DNA of 64,000 nucleotides from Clostridia bacterium (GTDB taxonomy: Bacteria > Bacillota > Clostridia > Oscillospirales > CAG-272): positions 1 to 64,000 of the forward strand of contig JAFTPV010000019.1 of the NCBI GenBank assembly GCA_017463125.1, read 5' to 3'. The notes beneath the pieces were generated by a model that saw only the letters and a list, made by a program, of their open reading frames with translations, was not told the DNA's origin and made no database searches. This document shows positions 23,928-32,436 of the stretch, piece after piece. The first letter of the stretch is position 1, and each line of letters opens with the position of its first letter. A program made the position numbers and the translations under genes.

Positions 23928-25247
23928 TCATTTCTTTGCCGACAGATTTCTTACGTCTGCCTTGGCAAGTCGATTTGTTTCAACAAGAGGACGGGACGAG
24001 GGGCATACAAACGAGCAGCAACCGCACTCGATACAGAGGTTTATCTTCGCCTCCGTAAGCCTGTCAAGACGCTCTGCGGAGTCCTCAACCTTCATGCTTT
24101 TTGCAAAAAGCGTGGGATTAAGTCCCATAGGACAAGCGCTGACGCATCTGCCGCAATGGATACACGCGCGCTGCATCTTCGGTGCCGCGTCCCTCTTGTT
24201 CATAGCGACTATGGCGTTTGTATTCTTGAAGATCGGGTCGGAGGTCGAATACATTGAAACACCCATCATAGGACCGCCGTAAAGAACCTTTCCCGCCTCC
24301 TCGGAATAACCGCCGGTAAAACTGATTATCTCCTCGACAGACGTGCCGATAGGAGCGATAACATTCATAGGGTTCTTTATAGCAGAGCCGTCTACTGTCA
24401 GACACTTTTCCACAAGCGGAACACCCGTTTCCATATACTTTGCCAAGAAGGCAAGGGAGGTAACGTTCATTACAACACAGCCGACGTCTGCGGGAAGAGC
24501 GCCCTCAGGAACTACAAGGCCAGTCGTATTGTAAATTAGTATCTTCTCCGCTCCCTGCGGATATGTGTCGGGCATAACGTCAACTCTCACCTTGGAGTCT
24601 GTGCTAAATACCTCACGAAGCTTTTCAATACATTCCTTTTTGTTTTTCTCAATGCCGAAGACTATCTCCTCGGCGGAAAGATAATTTTCAAGCAAGGCGA
24701 TGCCCTTTACGATATAGTCGGTATCGTCAAGCATTGTGCGAGTGTCACTCGTGATATAAGGTTCGCACTCGGCTCCGTTGATGATTATCTTCCTTACAAC
24801 GCCTTTTTTCTCTGCGTCGAGCTTTACCGCTGTGGGAAATCCCGCGCCGCCAAGACCGACAAGTCCCGAGGCTCTTACAGCCGCAGAAAACTCGTCAAAA
24901 TTCGTAACCTTCGGCGGAGCAATAGCGGGGTCGATGGTCATCTCACCGTCCGACTCAATCAGAACAGCGTCACACTTTCTTCCACTCGACTGCAAAAATC
25001 TTTCTATTTTCTTAACAACCCCGGATACGGAGGAATGTACGGGCGAGCTAACGTACCCTTGGGCTTCGCCGATAAGAGTACCTACGTATACCTTATCACC
25101 CGGTTTTACCGTAACGACAGCCGGTGCGCCGATATGCTGCGACATGGGAATGAGAACCGAATTCGGCGCACTCATTCTTACAGCCTGCATACCCGCCGTA
25201 TTTTTTCTGTGAGGAACGTGAGTCTTTCCTAACTTAAAACTCAGCAT
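23928..25247 (-). CDS. rnfC: Rnf complex subunit C, NADH-binding
   Basis: RnfC is the peripheral subunit that reduces NAD+ and resembles the NuoF fold. The 439-residue protein has the nucleotide- and FMN-binding glycine region GLVGLGGAGFPTAVKL (residues about 128-143), the segment IINGAECEPYITSD, and two C-terminal 4Fe-4S motifs, CIHCGRCVSACPMGLNP and CIECGCCSFVCPSSRPL. It opens the operon from a consensus promoter at 25293-25321. ATG 25247 has GAGAGG upstream. Gene order C-D-G-E-A-B is the clostridial and acetogen standard. Confidence 0.97.
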   Translation of the reverse strand: MLSFKLGKTHVPHRKNTAGMQAVRMSAPNSVLIPMSQHIGAPAVVTVKPGDKVYVGTLIGEAQGYVSSPVHSSVSGVVKKIERFLQSSGRKCDAVLIESDGEMTIDPAIAPPKVTNFDEFSAAVRASGLVGLGGAGFPTAVKLDAEKKGVVRKIIINGAECEPYITSDTRTMLDDTDYIVKGIALLENYLSAEEIVFGIEKNKKECIEKLREVFSTDSKVRVDVMPDTYPQGAEKILIYNTTGLVVPEGALPADVGCVVMNVTSLAFLAKYMETGVPLVEKCLTVDGSAIKNPMNVIAPIGTSVEEIISFTGGYSEEAGKVLYGGPMMGVSMYSTSDPIFKNTNAIVAMNKRDAAPKMQRACIHCGRCVSACPMGLNPTLFAKSMKVEDSAERLDRLTEAKINLCIECGCCSFVCPSSRPLVETNRLAKADVRNLSAKK

Positions 25248-25292
25248 ACTACTACCTCTCTTTTAATTTTTGAATTTTTACCAATTTAGAAT

Positions 25293-25321
25293 ATTATACT
25301 ATAAAAATCGTTCACTGTCAA
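25293..25321 (-). promoter_or_regulatory. Consensus sigma-A promoter of the rnf operon
   Basis: On the minus strand, TTGACA (25321-25316), exactly 17 bp, TATAAT (25298-25293), 46 bases before the rnfC start. Confidence 0.88.
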
Positions 25322-25542
25322 TCGGAACGAGCAAAATATGATTGACAACATTTTAACAAGGCGGAGCCGTTTTTTGTTGCAAAAGAGACACCAAAAAGCA
25401 TTCTAACATAACCGCCATACAAAATCAATATCAACCCAAAAACATCTTTCAATTTTTTATTGGAAAACCAGCCGTTTTGTGTAAAAACGCACCGTTTTTG
25501 TAAACTTCAATTTACGAAATTCCATTTTTAAGAAAAAATAAA
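25322..25542. other. AT-rich intergenic stretch without recognised content
   Basis: I see no gene, tRNA, riboswitch or clear repeat here. The sequence repeats the motif CCGTTTT several times between A/T runs, but no structure was convincing. Confidence 0.5.
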
Positions 25543-25564
25543 GTGGCAAGCATAAGCCTGCCAC
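25543..25564 (-). terminator. Intrinsic terminator of the small membrane-protein gene
   Basis: The stem GTGGCA / TGCCAC with additional inner pairs is followed on the minus strand by TTTATTTTTTC. Confidence 0.75.
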
Positions 25565-25603
25565 AGATAAATCACAATGTTTTTTAAGTGTATCAAAATT
25601 GTT

Positions 25604-25963
25604 TTAGCCGAAAATTTTGCCAAGCTCGCTAATAAAGCGGTCATAGCTTCCCGTCGCTTCGAGAACATGGTATGCGATAATACCGGCAAGGCCGAACACG
25701 ATACCGAATATTCCCGTTATAAGACCGGCTAGCGCAAAGCCGTCAAAGTAACCAAGATTTATTCTTGAGAAAACGGCCAGAGCAACCGCAACAAGCCCGC
25801 ATATCAGAGCAAACCAGGAGAAATAAGAAAAAACAATGGAGATTATACCGACGGCCAGGGACACGACCGACCACACTCGACTGTTCTGCTTGCCGTTCAT
25901 TATCGCCTTGAAAGCGTACTCTTTTTCCTGCGCTTCGTTTTCGTTTTTGAATTCTTCGTTCAT
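25604..25963 (-). CDS. Small membrane protein, DUF4190-like
   Basis: ATG 25963 (MNEEFKNENEAQEKEYAFK) is chosen because GGAG lies 6 nt upstream; two longer in-frame starts lack this. The 119-residue protein has a charged cytoplasmic N-terminus of about 35 residues and three hydrophobic segments. The pattern SVVSLAVGIISIVFSYFSWF followed by GYFDGFALAGLITGIFGIVF resembles DUF4190 domain proteins of unknown function. It has its own promoter and terminator. No functional link to rnf or to the FliB-like gene can be shown. Confidence 0.7.
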   Translation of the reverse strand: MNEEFKNENEAQEKEYAFKAIMNGKQNSRVWSVVSLAVGIISIVFSYFSWFALICGLVAVALAVFSRINLGYFDGFALAGLITGIFGIVFGLAGIIAYHVLEATGSYDRFISELGKIFG

Positions 25964-26024
25964 ACAAGTCTCCATTCTGTTGCCTTGCGGCGACACCACA
26001 AATATTCAATCCCATTTTTATTAC

Positions 26025-26053
26025 ATTTTAGCACATTTTTTTCAAATAATCAA
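26025..26053 (-). promoter_or_regulatory. Sigma-A-type promoter of the DUF4190-like gene
   Basis: On the minus strand, TTGATT (26053-26048), 17 bp, TAAAAT (26030-26025). Confidence 0.6.
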
Positions 26054-26091
26054 CACTTTAGGGAAAAATATTATATTCTGTGACAAAATGT

Positions 26092-27102
26092 TTATGAATA
26101 TTCTGAAATTAAGACAAGCGCATTATGTAAAAGACCGCACCTTGCCGACTCTTCTATTAAAGCGATATTTTCCTCGTTATACTCTATTTCCGAGGAATAG
26201 CTCTTTGAGATATCCACAGCCCTCGCAAGCGTCAAGCTCTCCTCCTCCGCAAAGATCGCCGCAATCACGGCAACCGACAGGGCGGGTATGGCAAATTTTG
26301 CTACTATATCTCCGTCACACGCAGCCTGCGGCAAATACCTATCAATAAAGTAAACGAAGATATTCTTCAGATACGATACCGCCACATCTCCAAGACTGCG
26401 CTTTTTTCCGCGCAGCGCCCCAGTTATCATGTGTAAAAGCTCTGCTCGCCTATATTCAACAGCGGAGAAGAATGAAATCAGCTCGCCGCAAATATCGGAC
26501 GGCACCGCTTCGCTTATCTCCTCGTAAAAATCACCGTCAATACGCATCTGGGCTTCTTTTACAATTCTATAAGCCTCTGACAGAAGCGCGCTGACGGAAA
26601 GAGAAGAGGCGGTTTTTTTAAGTATTCTGTCTTTAGCCTCAAAGACTATCTGCCGAAGCTCGCCGTCACACTCCTCGAACTCTCCGTCAAAGCCGTCGCG
26701 CATCACATACTCCGGGGGAGCCTTTGCGGTAAGTATCAGCTCTGCCGCCGCCTCACAGCACAATCCTACCCCCGAGTAAACCGTATCGTCAAGAGCGAGG
26801 TAATATCTCGGGTGCTCACGGCAAATATCACAAAGGCTTGTTTCTCCCAGCTTTATTATAATATCACAAAGGTTTTCCTTGTTCAAAAACGGGCATCTCC
26901 CCTTGTCAAGCTTGAAATGAGCGGAGTCACCGTCTTTGCAGATACCGTCGGAGAGCCGACCTCTCATATCAGCGTCTGCAATTTCATATTTTTTAAGAGT
27001 AACGGGGTCAATATCTATCTCCCACCCGATACAGCAGTTGTCGGTACACATCCCGCCCTTGCAGGCAAAGCGCTCGTAATATTCAGGAATAACAAGCTTC
27101 AT
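26092..27102 (-). CDS. FliB-domain protein (flagellin lysine-N-methylase-like)
   Basis: ATG 27102 (MKLVIPEYYERFACKGG) is selected because GAGGG sits 5 nt upstream and the start follows the U32 stop by one base. The 336-residue protein has the cysteine-rich N-terminal signature of the FliB family: CKGGMCTDNCCIGWEIDI, then CPFLNKENLCDII, then SLCDICREHPRYY. The many cysteines suggest an iron-sulfur or zinc site as in YkgJ-type proteins. In Salmonella FliB methylates flagellin lysines, but no flagellar gene is present in this window and the domain is common in non-motile Clostridia, so the target is uncertain. It is co-transcribed with the U32 peptidase. Confidence 0.82.
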   Translation of the reverse strand: MKLVIPEYYERFACKGGMCTDNCCIGWEIDIDPVTLKKYEIADADMRGRLSDGICKDGDSAHFKLDKGRCPFLNKENLCDIIIKLGETSLCDICREHPRYYLALDDTVYSGVGLCCEAAAELILTAKAPPEYVMRDGFDGEFEECDGELRQIVFEAKDRILKKTASSLSVSALLSEAYRIVKEAQMRIDGDFYEEISEAVPSDICGELISFFSAVEYRRAELLHMITGALRGKKRSLGDVAVSYLKNIFVYFIDRYLPQAACDGDIVAKFAIPALSVAVIAAIFAEEESLTLARAVDISKSYSSEIEYNEENIALIEESARCGLLHNALVLISEYS

Positions 27103-27103
27103 A

Positions 27104-29137
27104 TTAACCCTCGCTCTTGCGCCTGCCAACGCGCCGTACAGTCATGTTTTTTAACGGCTTTGCGGCAACAAAGTCAGAAAGATTTTTCTTTATCTCCCCC
27201 GACCTCTCGGTTGAGAAAATAAAGTGACGCGAGCCGACAGAGCTCTTTGCCAGCTCTCCCTGCCTGTCGCCCATATAGGTAATAGCAGAATTTAGTATCA
27301 GGTTTCTGTGCTGATATTCTCTGACTATCGGGAATTTTTCACCCTTTCTGTCAACGAGTGATGCCGACGAGCACTTGGAGCAACCGTAATTTTCACAGAT
27401 AAAGCAGCGCTCTGTTATCATCAAGGGAATACGGCCGTAAACGATAACGCCTCCGCCTATATCACGGCACTTCGGAAGCGTAAGCTCCGGCGATAAAATT
27501 ATATGCTCGGCGCCAAGCTCCAAGAGCGCCTTTGCCGCTGCTCTGTTCGTCACGTTAAGTCTGAAATCAATAACAATCTTGAAGCCGTATTTTTTCGCAA
27601 TAGCTATATGTCCGAGATTCGATACCAGAGCATACGGCCTTTTCTCTATATCCACTCTGTCAAGCGCACCAAAAAGCGCCTGTAGCTCTCCCTCGGTAAT
27701 TATAGGGGGAATATATATGCCGTTCACGGTGTCGGGTAAATCAGCTCTGAATACCGAGGCAAAACCCGCGCGAAATGGGTACTGCACGTCCGACTTATCA
27801 GGTATTTCGCAATCTCCGAGAAATACCGCCGTGTCAAATCCCTGCGTCCTTATCGGCCTCTTTTCCGGAAGAGCATATTCAAAAAGATCAAGCTCACGCT
27901 CTGCAGCCCCCTCAAGTGCCGCCGCAGCCTCGCGCCTTAAGGCGTTCAGCGCACCGGGCGAAAGATTCAGCCCCTCGTCAAGCACAAGGTCTATAGCGTC
28001 AGCGCTAAGTGATATGAATGTGTTACCCATCTTCGAGAGCCTTGCCTTAACCTCGTCGGAGGTAAGGGGTGAGTGTATCGCGTCGTTTGGAACAGGACCG
28101 ACGGCACGAGCCTCGCGGCCGTTCTCCGCGACCAGCGTCATCTCGGACGGCTCTCCTCTTTTTATTAATACCTTTGCACGAGCCTTGACTTTGTTCGGCA
28201 GAAATTCTATTTCTGATATAGCGCGGCTCTCCTCTTTATCCGCATCGGCTCTGACGCCGGTCATGCCCGACTTTATTTTACCCGTCAGGTAGCCGTCGGT
28301 AAATCCTCCGCGAGAGAAGGCGCGGCGAAGCTCGTTCATTTCCTCGGCAGTAGCGTCACGCCCTTCATCAAGAAGGCGCCTGTATATTTTCGTTACCGTA
28401 TAAACGTATCCTGCCGATTTCATACGTCCTTCTATTTTTAGAGAAGCAACCCCGCAGCTGATAAGCTCGCGCACGTGGCCCGCAAGAGACAAGTCCTTTA
28501 AGGACAAGGGATATTTTCCGTTATTATACGGAAGCCTGCACGGCTGGGCGCACTCGCCCCTGTTTCCGCTCCTGCCGCCAACCATTGACGAGAAGAGGCA
28601 CTGTCCAGAATAACAAACGCAAAGCGCCCCGTGTAAAAACACCTCTACCTCACTCTTGCACCTCTCGGTAACAAGAGAAATATCCGAAAGGGACAGCTCT
28701 CTCGCCAAAACGACGCGGCTGCACCCGAGCCTATACGCCTCGTCGGCACCGTCGGTGTTATGCACGGACATCTGCGTCGATGCGTGAATCTCAAGGTCCG
28801 GAACGTATTTTCGTATTTCTCTTATTGCCCCAAGATCTGCCGCTATCAGAGCATCAATACCAATGCGGTAAAGCTCTGCCGCATATTCCACGACCTCCCG
28901 CATTTCGATATCCTCAATGAGAGTATTTACGGTTACGTAGAGCTTGACGTTATGAATATGGCAATAGGCAACGGCTCTTTTTAGCTCGTCAAGGTCAAAA
29001 TTTTTAGCATAAGCTCTTGCGCCAAAGCGCTTTCCGCCAACGTAAACGGCGTCAGCACCCGCAGAAACTGCGGCAACAAGGCACTCGAAATTACCCGCAG
29101 GGGCAAGAAGCTCCGGAAGTTTATTTTTTCTTTTCAT
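27104..29137 (-). CDS. U32-family peptidase / RlhA-like protein, long form
   Basis: The 677-residue protein starts LPELLAPAGNFECLVAAVSA with GADAVYVGGKRFGARAYAKN, the classical U32 opening. Conserved cysteines appear in GALCVCYSGQCLFSSM and GECAQPCRLPY (about residues 170-205), and again in ERCFICENYGCSKCSS near residue 600. The C-terminal extension (DUF3656-type) makes it the long form. Family members are annotated as collagenase-like proteases; the E. coli relatives act in RNA hydroxylation (RlhA, TrhP) with an Fe-S cluster, so protease activity should not be assumed. It is followed directly by the FliB-like gene. Upstream lies the hairpin repeat copy 3. Confidence 0.9.
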   Translation of the reverse strand: MKRKNKLPELLAPAGNFECLVAAVSAGADAVYVGGKRFGARAYAKNFDLDELKRAVAYCHIHNVKLYVTVNTLIEDIEMREVVEYAAELYRIGIDALIAADLGAIREIRKYVPDLEIHASTQMSVHNTDGADEAYRLGCSRVVLARELSLSDISLVTERCKSEVEVFLHGALCVCYSGQCLFSSMVGGRSGNRGECAQPCRLPYNNGKYPLSLKDLSLAGHVRELISCGVASLKIEGRMKSAGYVYTVTKIYRRLLDEGRDATAEEMNELRRAFSRGGFTDGYLTGKIKSGMTGVRADADKEESRAISEIEFLPNKVKARAKVLIKRGEPSEMTLVAENGREARAVGPVPNDAIHSPLTSDEVKARLSKMGNTFISLSADAIDLVLDEGLNLSPGALNALRREAAAALEGAAERELDLFEYALPEKRPIRTQGFDTAVFLGDCEIPDKSDVQYPFRAGFASVFRADLPDTVNGIYIPPIITEGELQALFGALDRVDIEKRPYALVSNLGHIAIAKKYGFKIVIDFRLNVTNRAAAKALLELGAEHIILSPELTLPKCRDIGGGVIVYGRIPLMITERCFICENYGCSKCSSASLVDRKGEKFPIVREYQHRNLILNSAITYMGDRQGELAKSSVGSRHFIFSTERSGEIKKNLSDFVAAKPLKNMTVRRVGRRKSEG

Positions 29138-29238
29138 TTTTGCCCCTTTCGTTTTTTGCGGTATTGTAGATGTTTGATGAAGTGCAAAGATTCTCGCGTC
29201 GATACCGAAAACTCTGCTGCAATTCGCAAAGTCATATC

Positions 29239-29349
29239 TGACGAGGAAGATTTTGAGGATAGAGCGTTGTTTTCGCCCCGAAGCTGTAGAAACCTACTGC
29301 GAGCTTGGGCGAAAACGGCGGTATATACCAAAATATTTCCGTCAGATTA
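29239..29349 (-). repeat. Intergenic hairpin repeat, diverged copy 3, starting at the comM stop codon
   Basis: It shares blocks with the tandem copies at 18699-18933: ATATCTGA, GAGGAAG, GATAGA, CCGAAGC, CTGCGAG or ATTGCGAG, GAAAACGGC and TATA.CC. The outer stem here is a perfect 10 bp (GTTTTCGCCC / GGGCGAAAAC) extended by four more pairs. The stem sequence differs from copies 1 and 2 yet pairing is kept. On the minus strand it starts with the comM TAA (29349-29347), as copy 2 does with the rnfB TAA. Confidence 0.7.
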
Positions 29350-30891
29350 CCTGCGCCAGTATTTGCGGTCGAGTGTCCTATACATTATCGCCTCAGATAT
29401 ATGGTCTGCATTTATTTGCTCGCTACCGTCAAGGTCTGCTATGGTGCGAGCTACTCTTAAAACTCTGTCATGACCGCGTGCGGAAAGCCCAAGGGTTTCA
29501 AATGCCTCGCGCATCAGGTGCTGCCCCTCTTCGTCGGGAGTACAGTATTTACGCAGCATATCGGTGGTCATACGGGCGTTGAGAACGCCTGCTCTGTCAC
29601 CGCCGGAGGCAAGACGCGAATCCGCAAATTTACGGGCGCGGTTTACACGCTCACGTATTTTTGCCGACGGCTCACCGGGTTGTGTTTTACCTGAAATTTC
29701 GTTATAAGAAACCGACGGCAGCTCTATTTCAATATCAATTCTGTCAAGAAGCGGACCGCTGACGCGCTCAAGATATTTTGCAATCGAGGCGGGCGTACAG
29801 GTGCACTGTCTTGACGGGTCGCCAAAGTAGCCGCACCGACAAGGATTCATCGCGCAAACCAGCATAAAGGATGCGGGATAGGTTATCTTCGCGGCGGCGC
29901 GAGTGACTGTAACCTCGCCGTCCTCGAGCGGCTGACGCAGGGACTCGGTCACCGATTTTGAAAACTCGGGAAGCTCGTCAAGGAAGAGTATGCCGTTATT
30001 TGAAAGAGATATTTCGCCCGGACGCGGAATCGTTCCTCCTCCCACAAGACCGGCAACGCTGACGGAGTGATGAGGAGAACGGAAGGGCCTTTCGGTCACT
30101 AGATTTGTCTTTAGGCTGCCCGTAACGGAATGTATTTTTGTGGTTTCAACAGCCTCGTCAAAGGTCATATCGGGAAGAATGGTGGAAAGGCGCTTTGCCA
30201 GCATCGATTTTCCGGCACCGGGAGGACCTATCATAAGCACGTTATGGCCGCCTGCCGCCGCTATCTCAAGAGCACGCTTTGCCTTGTACTGACCTCTTAC
30301 ATCGGCAAAATCAACGCTGCACGCTTTGTTTGACAGGTCAAATCTCGATGGATCAAAACGTATAGGCTCTATTTTTTCTATCCCCTTAATATGATTTATA
30401 AGTTGCCTAAGGTTTTTAACGCCGTAAACATCTATTCCGTCAACGACAGCCGCCTCGCCCGCATTATCAAACGGAACGAAAATCTCTCGTCTGCCGCATT
30501 TCTTTGCAGAAACCGCCATCGGCAGAATACCACCGACCGCCCTGACCTCACCCGAGAGCGAGAGCTCACCGATAAGGCACTTGTCGGAAAAGTCGAAGCC
30601 TGACGGTATTATCCTATCGCATTGGAGTATCGCACATATTATAGCAAGGTCAAAGGCGGAGCCTTCCTTTTTCACGTCTGCGGGAGCAAGATTTATCATT
30701 ATGTCAAGAGGTGGGAACATAAATCCGCTGTTTTCGCAGGCAGATCTGACACGGTTTTTTGCTTCCTTCACCGCCGCGTCGGGAAGACCGACGAGCTCAA
30801 GCTTCGGCACTCTGTCCCAAGCACTGCACTCAACCGTCACCTCAAAGCCGTCTATTCCCAAAACTCCAGAGCTGTATATCCTTGATAGCAT
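29347..30891 (-). CDS. comM: ComM/YifB-family Mg-chelatase-like AAA+ ATPase
   Basis: ATG 30891 (MLSRIYSSGVLGIDGFEVTV) is chosen because GGAG lies 6 nt upstream and it matches the family start; the longer frame extends into the divergent promoter. The 514-residue protein has an N-terminal Lon-like ChlI fold (GLPDAAVKEAKNRVRSA), the Walker A motif MIGPPGAGKSMLAKRLSTIL, Walker B GILFLDELPEFSK, the zinc-binding cysteines AMNPCRCGYFGD with RQCTC, and the C-terminal Mg-chelatase domain. ComM in naturally competent bacteria is a branch-migration helicase for integrating heterologous DNA; in Clostridia its role is less clear. Confidence 0.92.
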   Translation of the reverse strand: MLSRIYSSGVLGIDGFEVTVECSAWDRVPKLELVGLPDAAVKEAKNRVRSACENSGFMFPPLDIMINLAPADVKKEGSAFDLAIICAILQCDRIIPSGFDFSDKCLIGELSLSGEVRAVGGILPMAVSAKKCGRREIFVPFDNAGEAAVVDGIDVYGVKNLRQLINHIKGIEKIEPIRFDPSRFDLSNKACSVDFADVRGQYKAKRALEIAAAGGHNVLMIGPPGAGKSMLAKRLSTILPDMTFDEAVETTKIHSVTGSLKTNLVTERPFRSPHHSVSVAGLVGGGTIPRPGEISLSNNGILFLDELPEFSKSVTESLRQPLEDGEVTVTRAAAKITYPASFMLVCAMNPCRCGYFGDPSRQCTCTPASIAKYLERVSGPLLDRIDIEIELPSVSYNEISGKTQPGEPSAKIRERVNRARKFADSRLASGGDRAGVLNARMTTDMLRKYCTPDEEGQHLMREAFETLGLSARGHDRVLRVARTIADLDGSEQINADHISEAIMYRTLDRKYWRR

Positions 30892-31000
30892 AGCCTTCTC
30901 CAATCTGAATTTTCTTTCTTTATTATACAATATCCTATGTCTAAAATCAAGCAAAAAAAGACGGTTTATGTCGCTTTTAGCAAAAAGTTTTAAGAAAGTG

Positions 31001-31029
31001 TTGCAAATGTTTGTATTTTGTGTTAAAAT
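31001..31029 (+). promoter_or_regulatory. Sigma-A-type promoter of the acyltransferase gene
   Basis: TTGCAA (31001-31006), 17 bp, TAAAAT (31024-31029). Confidence 0.65.
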
Positions 31030-31085
31030 GATTGTGTATTTCGATTTCACTTTAGAGCATCAAAGAGAAAGGCTAAAAACCCCTT

Positions 31086-32369
31086 ATGAAAATCAAAGTA
31101 ACCGAAAAAAGCTATGAAGAGGTCGTGGCAATACCCAGAGAAAAGCACAAAAGACCGATAAAACCGAACATATTTTTCAGAACACTCTTAAAGCTCGTTT
31201 CCCTGCCCGATATTATCGCGACACACTTTAAGTGCCGCCGTATCGGAATGGAAAAATTGAAGAAAAACGAGCCTGCGCTGTTCTTGATGAATCACTCATG
31301 CTTTCTCGATCTCGAGATAGTGCCGACAGTGCTTTATCCCCGTCCTTTTAATATTGTAGCAACGACCGATGCCTTTATCGGTAAGAATTGGCTGATGAGA
31401 CAGATCGGATGTATTTCGACGAACAAGTTCGTCATGGACACAAATCTCGTACGCGATATGATGCACGCTCTGCGTAAGCTGAAAAGCTCGGTGGTAATGT
31501 TCCCCGAGGCAGGCTACTCCTTTGACGGAAGATGTATGCCCCTGCCGGATACGCTCGGCAAGATGGTTAAGATGATGGGAGTTCCGCTCGTTACTATAAC
31601 CACATACGGCGCATACGCTTACGATCCACTTTACAACAATCTCCAAAAACGAAAGGTCAAGGTTACCGCCGACGTAAAATATCTGCTTTCTGCAGAAGAG
31701 GTTGCGGCTATGGCCGCCGAGGAAATTCAAGATTTGATTCTTAAAGAGTTTAGTTTTGACAACTTTAGTTGGCAAGAAAGCAATAAAGTTAAGATTTCCG
31801 AGCCATTTAGGGCAGATTGTCTGAACAGAATTCTCTACAAATGTCCTTCCTGTAAAGCCGAGGGTAATATGGTTGGCAAGGGCGAACACATAACCTGTTC
31901 AAAGTGCGGCAAGAGCTACTACCTTGACGAATACGGCAGACTTTCCGCAGTAGAGGGCGATACCGAATTTGAGCGCATCACCGACTGGTACGATTGGCAA
32001 AGAGAGTGTGTTAAAGAAGAGGTTGCACGCGGTGAATACGCCCTAGACGTCCCCGTTGATATACTGATGACCGTAACAGACCACAAATTCTACCGGGTCG
32101 GCAAGGGTAGGCTCCGTCACGGAGAGGGCGGATTTATACTTACCGGCTGTGACGGTAATCTCCACTATGAGCAAAAGCCACTCTGCTCCCATACGGTAAA
32201 CTCCGACTTCTATTTCTACCAAATCGGAGATATGGTTTCAATAGGTAATAACGAGCATCTCTTCTATTGCTTCCCCGAGGTGAATGGCGACGTAGTTACA
32301 AAGATTCGATTTGCCGCAGAAGAGATTTACAAGCTAGCTTGTGCTAAAAAATGCGAAAGCACAAAATAA
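31086..32369 (+). CDS. 1-acylglycerol-3-phosphate acyltransferase (PlsC-type) with C-terminal zinc ribbon
   Basis: The 427-residue protein combines an N-terminal PlsC acyltransferase domain with an extra C-terminal region. The HX4D catalytic motif is NHSCFLD (His 70, Asp 75) and the substrate-binding motif is MFPEAGYSFDG (about 138-148). A zinc ribbon follows at CPSCKAEG and CSKCGKSYYL (cysteines 253, 256, 271, 274). About 150 further residues form a globular domain rich in beta-type sequence. PlsC transfers acyl chains to make phosphatidic acid. The appended ribbon is not part of the basic enzyme and may have a regulatory or targeting role. ATG 31086 has only a weak ribosome site. Confidence 0.85.
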   Translation: MKIKVTEKSYEEVVAIPREKHKRPIKPNIFFRTLLKLVSLPDIIATHFKCRRIGMEKLKKNEPALFLMNHSCFLDLEIVPTVLYPRPFNIVATTDAFIGKNWLMRQIGCISTNKFVMDTNLVRDMMHALRKLKSSVVMFPEAGYSFDGRCMPLPDTLGKMVKMMGVPLVTITTYGAYAYDPLYNNLQKRKVKVTADVKYLLSAEEVAAMAAEEIQDLILKEFSFDNFSWQESNKVKISEPFRADCLNRILYKCPSCKAEGNMVGKGEHITCSKCGKSYYLDEYGRLSAVEGDTEFERITDWYDWQRECVKEEVARGEYALDVPVDILMTVTDHKFYRVGKGRLRHGEGGFILTGCDGNLHYEQKPLCSHTVNSDFYFYQIGDMVSIGNNEHLFYCFPEVNGDVVTKIRFAAEEIYKLACAKKCESTK

Positions 32370-32378
32370 TATTAAAAG

Positions 32379-32418
32379 ACACGCACCCGCCTATACGGCA
32401 ACACGGTGCGTGTTTTTA
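32379..32418 (+). terminator. Intrinsic terminator of the acyltransferase gene
   Basis: The stem ACACGCACC / GGTGCGTGT with a 17-nt loop is followed by TTTTTACC. Confidence 0.8.
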
Positions 32419-32436
32419 CCTCTAAAAAGCAAATTA

